Below are positions 1 to 5,693 of a stretch of DNA of 8,282 bases, in pieces. The translations under genes were made by a program, and so were the position numbers. Below the pieces are notes generated by a model. The model saw nothing but the letters and a program-made list of their open reading frames with translations, ran no database searches and had not been told where the DNA came from. Location: assembly GCA_002311635.1 (NCBI GenBank), contig DBZJ01000195.1, forward strand, positions 1-8,282, written 5' to 3'. Source of the DNA: Syntrophaceae bacterium UBA1163. GTDB taxonomy: Bacteria; Desulfobacterota; BSN033; UBA1163. The first letter of the stretch is position 1; each line of letters begins with the position of its first letter.

Positions 1-86
1 TCCCACGGACGGACTTTAACCGACAAGTCATACGTTTTACACGGCATGCCCTACAAGTCTTCAGTCTAAGATGACTCTGAGGATCG

Positions 87-149
87 ACGATTACTGGTAG
101 AAATGTGCACAAGAAAGGCAGGGCCATTACTGACCCTGCCCATTCTATG
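87..149. repeat. 63-base intergenic repeat, copy A
   Basis: This stretch matches positions 1006-1068 over its whole length with a few substitutions and compensating one-base gaps. The central 24 bases, which form the hairpin, are identical in the two copies. Both copies sit downstream of a minus-strand gene (rhodanese here, esterase there). Two copies in one window suggest a dispersed intergenic repeat or a duplicated 3' untranslated region. Copy number elsewhere in the genome cannot be seen. Confidence 0.75.
117..140 (-). terminator. Hairpin, possible terminator after the rhodanese gene
   Basis: GGCAGGG (117-123) and CCCTGCC (134-140) form a perfect 7-bp GC-rich stem. Two more pairs are possible inside it around a TTAC-type loop. 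On the minus strand the stem is followed by TTTCTTGTG, a short and imperfect U-tract. It lies about 225 bases past the rhodanese stop. It is plausible as an intrinsic terminator but weaker than a textbook one; a processing or protein-binding hairpin is the alternative. Confidence 0.5.
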
Positions 150-364
150 GTTCCATTTTTTTAGCTGCTTCTGTGCATTACCAAACCTCGGTGGGAGTCT
201 ATTTTGAAAGAGCGGTTTTACATTTTACACTAATAAAAGATCTTCTGACTTTTTTTTGACAGTTCCAACCAATTCCGTCAATGAGTTTTCCTTTTGAGGT
301 TATTCAGTCTAAGGAAGAAAGATCCCCATGGCTTGCGTTAACAATTCGGAAATCGAAGTCCCGC

Positions 365-796
365 TCACTTGGGCTCAACGGGAAACCCAGCTTTCTTCCA
401 TCCCTTCCATCCTTCTTTAAGCACATAGACCCTAATAAACCCTCTTGCAATGAGTTGCCGCGCCGTCCAGGCACTCTTTTTTTCATTGACTGAGGAGCAG
501 TACAAGACCAGTGTCTTATGTTTGGAATAATGATTAGACCAGGTTTTTACATTTTCCGGGTCCTCGCGGATCGCTCCTTGAATCTTTTCCTTGCTTACTC
601 CCCATTCTCCGCTGGTACGCACATCCAGGACCGTGAGGTCAGGATTGCCCAGGAGCAGAGACGCCTTGAGCTCCTCTTTGGTCATTCTGGGAGCTTCTAC
701 CCCCTTGCCCATGGCCAAGGCCAATTTGCAAAGTACTGCCGCGAATAGGAAGATCAAAACAAGGGCCACCGCGGTCTTTTTCTTCCTGATTCTCAT
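365..796 (-). CDS. Exported single-domain rhodanese-like sulfurtransferase
   Basis: A 143-residue protein. A basic start (MRIRKKK) and a hydrophobic core to about residue 22 end in ALA (residues 26-28), a typical signal peptidase I site, so the mature protein is probably periplasmic. C23 lacks a proper lipobox because L precedes it. The rest is one rhodanese domain: VLDVR at 56-60, the candidate catalytic C100 in the loop YCSSVNEKKS, and the C-terminal GWKGWKKAGFPVE typical of the fold. Rhodaneses transfer sulfane sulfur through a cysteine persulfide; the donor and acceptor here are unknown. The chosen ATG follows AAGGA at about 9 bases, with a stronger GGAGGAG further upstream. The gene stands alone, 419 bases after the esterase gene. 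The family call is secure, the physiological role is not. Confidence 0.9.
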   Translation of the reverse strand: MRIRKKKTAVALVLIFLFAAVLCKLALAMGKGVEAPRMTKEELKASLLLGNPDLTVLDVRTSGEWGVSKEKIQGAIREDPENVKTWSNHYSKHKTLVLYCSSVNEKKSAWTARQLIARGFIRVYVLKEGWKGWKKAGFPVEPK

Positions 797-834
797 AAAT
801 TGTTTTCCTTTTTTTCTCCTCCAGTAAAATGGGC

Positions 835-850
835 GATCTCGTAAGAGATC
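835..850. repeat. Inverted repeat in the leader of the rhodanese gene
   Basis: GATCTC (835-840) and GAGATC (845-850) pair perfectly around a GTAA loop. The stem can be extended by GG/CC pairs across a small bulge. On the minus strand the hairpin is followed by TTTTACTGGAGGAG, so it lies directly before the ribosome binding region of the rhodanese gene. It could be a protein-binding site or a leader structure. Only the pairing is directly visible. Confidence 0.4.
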
Positions 851-1005
851 CCAAAGCCACCACTCCTCCGAATTCTGAATGCAGAAATCCAGAGCCTATT
901 GATCTTATTGATCCTCGCTTTCGCGGGAATACAACTCACGGTCTGCCGGCTCTTTCCTCAACTTGATAATGCTCACTGCTCACAATGAGTTCATTCGGAA
1001 AGGCA

Positions 1006-1068
1006 ACGATTACCGGTAGAAAATGTACAGAGAAGGCAGGGCCATTACTGACCCTGCCGACCTCTATG
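1006..1068. repeat. 63-base intergenic repeat, copy B
   Basis: The counterpart of positions 87-149. The hairpin core is identical and the flanks (ACGATTAC-GGTAGAAA to the left, CTATG to the right) are strongly conserved. It lies about 150 bases past the esterase 1 stop. Conservation beyond the stem argues that the element was copied as a unit and that the two hairpins did not arise independently. Confidence 0.75.
1035..1058 (-). terminator. Hairpin, possible terminator after esterase 1
   Basis: The stem GGCAGGG (1035-1041) with CCCTGCC (1052-1058) is identical to the hairpin at 117-140. On the minus strand it is followed by TTCTCTGTACATTTTC, which is only moderately U-rich. Its place after a minus-strand gene fits termination. 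The poor U-tract and the distance from the stop codon keep confidence moderate. Confidence 0.45.
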
Positions 1069-1215
1069 AGCTTTTTTGTGGACTCCTATTTAGCCTTCAT
1101 TCGTCCATTCCAACATTTGTTTATCGATCATGTTGGATCACTCAGCTCTAATGATTTTGTCAGATTCTACAAACAAAGTTTCACGTTGAGTTTTTTCTTG
1201 CGCTTTTTTTGCTCA

Positions 1216-2820
1216 TTAATATAACTGCATGTACCCAGGTTTCGCTGTTACCGGATATTCTATGTCGTTGTACCAATCGTTGCCACTTGTTTTAAGACTA
1301 AAAGGTGGCCATTTGACTCCGTTTACGCTTGGGTTTCCGGTTGCAGCAAACTGAACCAGCATAGACATCATGTACTCAGATACAATGTAATCATTCTTGG
1401 TAAGCCCTGGGTCCAGAGGTAGATTGGTGGGCAAAAGCGCCCCCAAGACGAGGCCCATACTCAATCCCTCAAGGCCGAACTCGGCAGTAACTTCGGCAGA
1501 ATGCCACGCCACTACGCCCTGTGCCTTCCATCCAGCTGGGACCTGGCTAAACACATAGACATACATATTGGACTTGCCAGTGGTCAAAGCGTTACTCCAA
1601 AGCTGAATTCCTTGATGCTTCAACGGTTCCCCCTGGCCTGCTCCGATTATGAAGGGAACATCGTTCTGATTGCCTGCGTTGAAAGTGTTATATATGCTAT
1701 CCAGCAGGGACCATCCATCCACCGTAAAATTGTCCACATAAAGGCTGCCCGTCACGTTGGCGGCGTTTATGATGTCTTCCCATTTTCTGCTACGCAGGTC
1801 GGCAAGATTGGAAGCGCCGACTTGCGACTGGAGATTCAAACCCGCCGTTTGCCCGTCGGAGAGCGATTGGCACAAAGACATGGGATTCAAAGGCGCACTG
1901 ATCGTACAGCCGGCCTCAACCAAAGCCTTTTGGAAAAGCCCTTTGGCCAAAGGTGAAGACATCAACCAGAGAACCTTCGAACCGCCTCCGGACTGGCCGA
2001 AGATCGTTATGTTATGCGGGTCACCACCGAAGGCAGCGATGTTTCTCTGCACCCACTGCAAGGATGCGATTAAGTCTAATTGGCCGTAATTTCCAGAAGC
2101 ATGATGAGGTGATTCCGCGGTCAGTTCGGGGTGAGCCATGAAACCCAGCGGTCCTATCCGGTGCTGGACGGTTACCAATACGACACCATGCCGCGGCAAG
2201 GGGGAAGTGAGATATCCACCCGAAGCACCCATGTAGTCGCCGACACCATAGGGACTATTGGTACCAGTATTGATGCCGCCGCCATGAAACCAAACAAGAA
2301 CGGGAAGGCGGTCGTGCATCTGCTTAGCTGGGGTCGCGACGTTTAAATAGAGGACGTCTTCACTCATGTCTGACTCGGTTATACAACCCCAAAAAAAGTT
2401 CGGTGGGTTATACGGTTGCGGGGCAACCGGGGTAAACGTGGTGCATTCCCGGATTCCCTCCCAGGAAGTAACCGGTTGCGGCGGCTTCCATCGCAAATTC
2501 CCCACAGGCGGAGCCGCATACGGAATCCCTCTATAAATGCGCACCGCTTTTCCAGGATCGCCTACGAGCGCCGGCTGGCATGTCGGGGTACAGGTTTTGG
2601 CATTAAAGTAATAGATCCAGCATGGGTCAAAAACGTCGGTCATTGTCCCGGAAACATACCCGGCGTCTGTTTGTATTGGATCAACGATTAAGTTGCCACC
2701 ATCGTGGTCACGATCCCAATCGGAATCCTTGGCAGCAACATAACCCACCGGAATCATAATCAGCGCCAGGACCAAAACTACGCCAATAGCTTTAAACCTC
2801 AAAATAGCTTTCCAATTCAT
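1216..2820 (-). CDS. Exported type-B carboxylesterase (esterase 1)
   Basis: A 534-residue alpha/beta hydrolase of the carboxylesterase type B family, the usual length for that family. A Sec signal peptide (residues 1-30, ending GYVAA) indicates export. Family marks: RGIPYAAPPVG (97-107), SEDVLYLNV (153-161), the oxyanion motif HGGG (179-182) and the nucleophile elbow GQSGGG with S277. E398 is the likely catalytic acid and H440 in AWHSAEV the likely histidine. The elbow differs from the commoner GESAGG. Residues 67-90 form a cysteine-bearing insertion (C67, C77, C81) before the GIPYA motif. It should hydrolyse carboxylic esters, but the natural substrate cannot be read from sequence. The start is fixed by AAGGAGGAG four bases before ATG. 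Its paralogue lies just upstream, with a gene remnant in the gap. Confidence 0.93.
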   Translation of the reverse strand: MNWKAILRFKAIGVVLVLALIMIPVGYVAAKDSDWDRDHDGGNLIVDPIQTDAGYVSGTMTDVFDPCWIYYFNAKTCTPTCQPALVGDPGKAVRIYRGIPYAAPPVGNLRWKPPQPVTSWEGIRECTTFTPVAPQPYNPPNFFWGCITESDMSEDVLYLNVATPAKQMHDRLPVLVWFHGGGINTGTNSPYGVGDYMGASGGYLTSPLPRHGVVLVTVQHRIGPLGFMAHPELTAESPHHASGNYGQLDLIASLQWVQRNIAAFGGDPHNITIFGQSGGGSKVLWLMSSPLAKGLFQKALVEAGCTISAPLNPMSLCQSLSDGQTAGLNLQSQVGASNLADLRSRKWEDIINAANVTGSLYVDNFTVDGWSLLDSIYNTFNAGNQNDVPFIIGAGQGEPLKHQGIQLWSNALTTGKSNMYVYVFSQVPAGWKAQGVVAWHSAEVTAEFGLEGLSMGLVLGALLPTNLPLDPGLTKNDYIVSEYMMSMLVQFAATGNPSVNGVKWPPFSLKTSGNDWYNDIEYPVTAKPGYMQLY

Positions 2821-3021
2821 TGTTCTCCTCCTTTTTTATTTTGCTGATGAAACATTTGATGTCAGGCTGTCCAATAACCTTTTTGCCTGAATGTTAATAA
2901 CTCACCATTACCCTAACTCCTCTACCATTGATTTGCTGACGGCTACCACCCCCTTTCGGTCTCTTAGCCCTCCTTTTTGATGATTTATGAAATGCAAAAT
3001 CAAGAAAGACTCCAAATCGGG
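2821..3021. other. Upstream region of esterase 1 with inverted repeats
   Basis: Noncoding. A strong ribosome binding site lies at its left edge (GGAGGAGAACA before the ATG). TCAGGC (2862-2867) and GCCTGA (2885-2890) form a 6-bp inverted repeat in the leader. CTTAGCCC (2963-2970) is the exact inverse of GGGCTAAG at 3019-3026, which overlaps the stop of the adjacent gene remnant. No convincing sigma-70 or sigma-54 promoter was found, so esterase 1 may depend on a weak promoter here or on readthrough from esterase 2. Confidence 0.45.
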
Positions 3022-3200
3022 CTAAGGAACGTTGGCATAGGCCACCTCGATCCACAGCTCATCTGCGTCCTCTTCGAGATACCAGCCTCGTTGAACCGGC
3101 TCGTCGAGATAGTGGTTGAGCCTTGCCACGTACCGTGATCATCGCCATACAACTTGACGAGTTCCTCCTTGACAATGAAACCCGCCTGAAGTGCCCGTAT
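3022..3200 (-). pseudogene. Frameshifted 3' remnant of an unidentified small gene
   Basis: On the minus strand one frame reads ALQAGFIVKEELVKLYGDDHG (about 3134-3194). Its continuation is in another frame, as YVARLNHYLDEPVQRGW followed by YLEEDADELWIEVAYANVP and a TAG stop (3132-3022). Adding a single base after the GG at about 3133 joins them into one smooth, highly charged sequence of about 59 residues. The second frame has a TGA three codons upstream of the join, so it cannot be a gene on its own. The first frame begins right after a TAA with no start codon, so the 5' end is missing. I do not recognise the family. The remnant starts a few bases past the esterase 2 stop, which suggests that an old gene was cut by the arrival or duplication of the esterase. 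A sequencing error could explain the frameshift but not the missing start. Confidence 0.6.
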
Positions 3201-3207
3201 TTAACCT

Positions 3208-4818
3208 CTAATGAGGTGGTACCGGTTCGACCAGTTTGGTGAACCCAGATCCTACCAACGGCTTATACCCAATGTTAAGGTACTGCTCTTGAGGTTCAGT
3301 AAAGGCTGGCCAATACACTCCCATTACACCACTCGGGTTTCCGGTCGCAGCAAACTTGGCCAGCATAGACATCATGTATTCAGCTACCCATACATCCTTG
3401 TAGGTAACACCCGGGTCCGCTGTGAGAGTGATGGGCAAGAGCGCCCCCGGGAAGAGTTTCAAAGCCACCGTATCGCCGAATTCGGCCGCAACATCACTGC
3501 CGTGCCAGGCATCTACCCCCAGTGCTTTCCAACCATCCGGCACTTGGGTAAAGACATCTGCATAAATTGGAGAGTGCTGCATTATCGTGGAAATGTATCC
3601 CACTGTCGCGTTGAATGCCAATGGGATGTCATTTCCAGCCATACTCACTATAAGGGGAACATCGTTGTGTGGGCCTGCCATAAAGTTTCCAGTGGGCAAA
3701 GCATAGTTGTCGGCCGCAAACGTCGAGGTATAACCGCTGCTCGGATTGATGGCAGCTGTTATGATGTCTTGCCATGTCTTGGCGCGCAGGGCTGCAAGCC
3801 CAGCGGCTCCGGTATCCGTAATGCCGAGAGCTTTAGCCAGGTTCACACCAATGCCTTCGGCGGTTGCGAGAGGTGTACCGCTTACAGTCAAACCGCTCTG
3901 AATTAAAGCCCGCTGAAAGAGCCTTGCCGCTAAAGGTGAGCCGACTAACCAGCTCGTCTTTGCACCGCCTCCGGACTGCCCGAAAAACGTGACATTATGC
4001 GGATCACCCCCGAAGGCAGCAATGTTTCTCTGCACCCACTGCAAGGCAGCAATTAAATCGAGCTGACCGTAATTTCCAGAGGTATGATTCGGTGATTCTG
4101 CGCTAAGCGCGGGATGAGCCATATATCCTAAGGGGCCTAGCCGGTGTTGGATGGTTACTATCACGACACCGTGGTTGGGCAGGGGCGCGGTGAGATATCC
4201 GCCCTCAGAAGCTATATATTTGTAGACATCATCTGGACTATCGGTACCAGTATCGAGGCCGCCGCCATGGACCCAGACCAGAACGGGAAGACGCTCGTTC
4301 GTATGCTTAGCAGGCGTCGCAACGTTTAAATAAAGACAGTCTTCGCTTATCCCTGATTCGGGGATGTCACCCCAAAAAGGATTTGGTGGCTGAAACGCTT
4401 GCGGAGCCATGGGGGTGAAATCCGTGCATTCCCGGATTCCCTGCCACGGAGTGACCGGCTGCGGCGGCTTCCAGCGTAAATCCCCCACGGGCGGAGCGGC
4501 ATACGGAATCCCCCTATAAACACGCACCGCTTCTCCGGGTTCGCCTAATTCAGCGCATTCCGTACATTCCGTATCCGTCTTACCGGTCACAAGGCACGGA
4601 ATATAGATCCAGCACCTCTTGATAACGTCAATCATTGTCCCGGAAACATATCCGGCGTCTGTCTGTATGGGGTCAGCAATAAGGTCATAATCGTTACCCT
4701 GGTGGTCACGATCCCCATCCTTTTCCATAGCAGCAACATAACCCACCGGAATCATAATCAGCGCCAGGACCAAAACTACGCCAATAGCTTTAAATCTCAA
4801 CAAAGCTTTCCAATTCAT
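3208..4818 (-). CDS. Exported type-B carboxylesterase (esterase 2)
   Basis: A 536-residue paralogue of the downstream esterase. Its signal peptide differs at one residue in the first 30 and ends GYVAA. Family marks: RGIPYAAPPVG (102-112), SEDCLYLNV (158-166), HGGG (184-187) and FFGQSGGG with nucleophile S282. H439 sits in AWHGSDV. The acid position aligned with E398 of esterase 1 is D397 (GNDIP); Asp is allowed in this role but Glu is usual. The N-terminal insertion carries C69, C75, C85 and C88, a different spacing from the paralogue. Near the nucleophile the two proteins are about three-quarters identical over 50 residues; the regions after residue 310 differ much more, hinting at different acyl or alcohol specificity. 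AAAGGAGGAG just before ATG sets the start. The substrate is unknown. Confidence 0.93.
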   Translation of the reverse strand: MNWKALLRFKAIGVVLVLALIMIPVGYVAAMEKDGDRDHQGNDYDLIADPIQTDAGYVSGTMIDVIKRCWIYIPCLVTGKTDTECTECAELGEPGEAVRVYRGIPYAAPPVGDLRWKPPQPVTPWQGIRECTDFTPMAPQAFQPPNPFWGDIPESGISEDCLYLNVATPAKHTNERLPVLVWVHGGGLDTGTDSPDDVYKYIASEGGYLTAPLPNHGVVIVTIQHRLGPLGYMAHPALSAESPNHTSGNYGQLDLIAALQWVQRNIAAFGGDPHNVTFFGQSGGGAKTSWLVGSPLAARLFQRALIQSGLTVSGTPLATAEGIGVNLAKALGITDTGAAGLAALRAKTWQDIITAAINPSSGYTSTFAADNYALPTGNFMAGPHNDVPLIVSMAGNDIPLAFNATVGYISTIMQHSPIYADVFTQVPDGWKALGVDAWHGSDVAAEFGDTVALKLFPGALLPITLTADPGVTYKDVWVAEYMMSMLAKFAATGNPSGVMGVYWPAFTEPQEQYLNIGYKPLVGSGFTKLVEPVPPH

Positions 4819-5136
4819 CGTTCTCCTCCTTTGTTATGAGGTAATAGTCGGAGTGGGAGCACCCCGCTACCCTCCATTGGTCGCCTTAATTCTCTCGTTT
4901 CCAGAAAACAAACCAGAAAACAAAAACGATATTGTGTTCCGGCATCGATCCTTCTCATCTCTTATCCTCTGTCACCTCCCTTCCCTTGTGGGTACATTAC
5001 AAGCCCTGCGACCTTCTTTAGAAGTGGGCGGATTTCCACCGCTCCCTAATTCTCCAATTTTGGAAATAATCCTTCTTCATCTTTGGGTGAGACAAGTTAG
5101 ATCAGGGCTCCAATGATAATCATCCCGGAAAATCTG
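4819..5136. other. Intergenic region upstream of esterase 2
   Basis: No gene with a credible start is seen on either strand. The region holds the esterase 2 ribosome binding site at the left edge and a perfect tandem 12-base repeat (4901-4924). A small ATGAT-A-ATCAT palindrome (5113-5123) lies close after the thioredoxin-like gene. I found no clear terminator for that gene and no clear promoter for esterase 2. A GG-N10-GC spacing near 4860 exists but matches sigma-54 sites poorly outside the invariant dinucleotides. Confidence 0.5.
4901..4924. repeat. Tandem 12-base direct repeat
   Basis: CCAGAAAACAAA occurs twice head to tail with no mismatch, 77 to 106 bases upstream of the esterase 2 start codon. 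It could be a slippage product or a pair of regulator half-sites in phase (one repeat is slightly over one helical turn). Only the repetition is directly seen. Confidence 0.6.
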
Positions 5137-5472
5137 TTATAAGTGCGAAATTAAGTTCGTTAGCATCTCATGGTCAGCAAGCCCCAATATCCGGCCTCTT
5201 TCTTTGCCTTCCACCAGAAGCAAAAATGTTGGGGTCCCTATAACCCCGTAATTCTTTTTGAATGCTTCGATAAACCGCTCCTCCAACACACCTACTTTTA
5301 ATTCAGGGCTATACTTTGTTGCGATATCCTCCATGACCTTCAACTGTCGGGGAAACTCCTCGTCCCGTGACATGTATAACCGTCGCATGCATAATAAGAG
5401 CACCGGTTTCTTTTCGGCAATCACTTCTTGCTCAAAATTGTCTGATTGAATTAAACAAACCAAGCTCGCCAT
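5137..5472 (-). CDS. Thioredoxin-fold protein lacking the CXXC active site
   Basis: A 111-residue cytoplasmic-type protein with no signal peptide. The thioredoxin pattern is clear: a KKPVLLLC strand (21-28), a helix up to about residue 53, a strand LKVGVLEE (58-65) and the cis-proline loop GTPT with P81. Then come FLLLVEGKERGRILG and a C-terminal helix. Where thioredoxins have WCGPC this protein reads LYMSR (about 32-36), so both catalytic cysteines are absent; C6 and C28 are elsewhere. Disulfide reductase activity is therefore unlikely, and a binding, chaperone or sensing role is more plausible (inference). The start is firm because an in-frame TAA lies two codons upstream, although the ribosome binding site (TTGGA) is weak. 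A sigma-54-type promoter and palindromic sites lie upstream, next to a sigma-54 activator gene, so regulation by that neighbour is likely. Confidence 0.85.
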   Translation of the reverse strand: MASLVCLIQSDNFEQEVIAEKKPVLLLCMRRLYMSRDEEFPRQLKVMEDIATKYSPELKVGVLEERFIEAFKKNYGVIGTPTFLLLVEGKERGRILGLADHEMLTNLISHL

Positions 5473-5537
5473 TATTTAAGGTCCAAGGATTCCAAATCTT
5501 TTTCTCTTCAGCCTTATGGCCTTATGCAGAGAACAAG

Positions 5538-5553
5538 TACAAGATTCATGCCA
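5538..5553 (-). promoter_or_regulatory. Sigma-54 (-24/-12) promoter for the thioredoxin-like gene
   Basis: The minus strand reads TGGCATGAATCTTGTA. Compared with the sigma-54 consensus TGGCACG-N4-TTGCA it differs at two positions: C to T in the -24 block and C to T in the -12 GC. The spacing of ten bases between GG and the -12 G is exact. Transcription would begin near 5527, leaving a leader of about 55 bases before the ATG at 5472. The -12 GC to GT change may weaken it. It lies between the gene and palindromic sites placed as enhancers usually are. Confidence 0.65.
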
Positions 5554-5638
5554 GAAAAAAATAAGCGATGAACAACGTAAATCACGTGTAATTGTGCGAT
5601 AATAGCTTGGCGAGACAGAAGAAAGAGCTCTTAGGATA

Positions 5639-5652
5639 TGTGACATGTCACA
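5639..5652. promoter_or_regulatory. Perfect 14-bp palindrome, probable activator site 1
   Basis: TGTGACATGTCACA is an exact palindrome. Its centre is about 118 bases upstream of the predicted sigma-54 start site, in the usual range for enhancer sites of NtrC-type activators. It resembles a CRP site (TGTGA-N6-TCACA), but here the spacer is four bases, so CRP is unlikely. Confidence 0.6.
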
Positions 5653-5654
5653 GA

Positions 5655-5668
5655 AATGCTATGGCACA
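5655..5668. promoter_or_regulatory. Half-site between the two palindromes
   Basis: The right arm ATGGCACA (5661-5668) is identical to that of the site at 5673-5686. The left arm keeps only two of six bases. Its centre is 16 and 18 bases from the two flanking palindromes. This may be a weak middle site for cooperative binding by a multimeric activator. Confidence 0.35.
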
Positions 5669-5672
5669 TCTT

Positions 5673-5686
5673 TGTGACATGGCACA
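5673..5686. promoter_or_regulatory. Near-perfect palindrome, probable activator site 2
   Basis: TGTGACATGGCACA differs from the perfect palindrome at 5639-5652 by one base (T to G). The centres are 34 bp apart, a little over three helical turns. It lies eight bases past the stop codon of the sigma-54 activator gene. The obvious candidate ligand is the Fis-type HTH of that activator (inference). Confidence 0.55.
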
Positions 5687-5693
5687 TGTTTGG

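Larger units (their letters stand above)
1..364. other. Intergenic region at the left edge, no gene seen
   Basis: No open frame here has a credible start, ribosome binding site or recognisable protein. The stretch is the 3' flank of the rhodanese gene on the minus strand. It holds one copy of a 63-base repeat with a hairpin (listed separately) and AT-rich runs around 160-255. Whatever lies left of position 1 cannot be judged. Confidence 0.6.
797..1215. other. Intergenic region between esterase 1 and rhodanese
   Basis: This 419-base gap has no credible gene on either strand. It contains copy B of the 63-base repeat and its hairpin near the esterase end, and the GATCTC/GAGATC inverted repeat near the rhodanese end. 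A promoter for the rhodanese gene should lie around 850-1000, but no convincing -35/-10 or -24/-12 element was found. Confidence 0.6.

Noticed and set aside
20..28. CATTACC/TTTTACA-like short repeats across 1-260 as CRISPR or iterons
   Set aside because: The short AT-rich words recur without regular spacing or constant length, as expected in AT-rich intergenic DNA.
281..493. Plus-strand open frame of 70 residues
   Set aside because: It overlaps the 3' part of the rhodanese gene in antisense and has no recognisable domain or ribosome binding site.
1035..1058. GG-N10-GC spacing inside the repeated hairpin, as a sigma-54 promoter
   Set aside because: The match beyond the dinucleotides is weak and the position downstream of genes favours a 3'-end hairpin.
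3211..3906. Plus-strand open frame of 231 residues antisense to esterase 2
   Set aside because: It is composed of antisense codons of a strongly supported esterase gene and shows no domain pattern, so it is a shadow frame despite its length.
4855..4880. Possible sigma-54 promoter before esterase 2 (GGGTAGCGGGGTGC on the minus strand)
   Set aside because: Only the GG-N10-GC spacing fits; the TGGCAC block is absent, and this spacing is common by chance.
5639..5652. CRP binding site
   Set aside because: The CRP consensus needs a six-base spacer between TGTGA and TCACA; here it is four, and an NtrC-type activator gene lies beside it.
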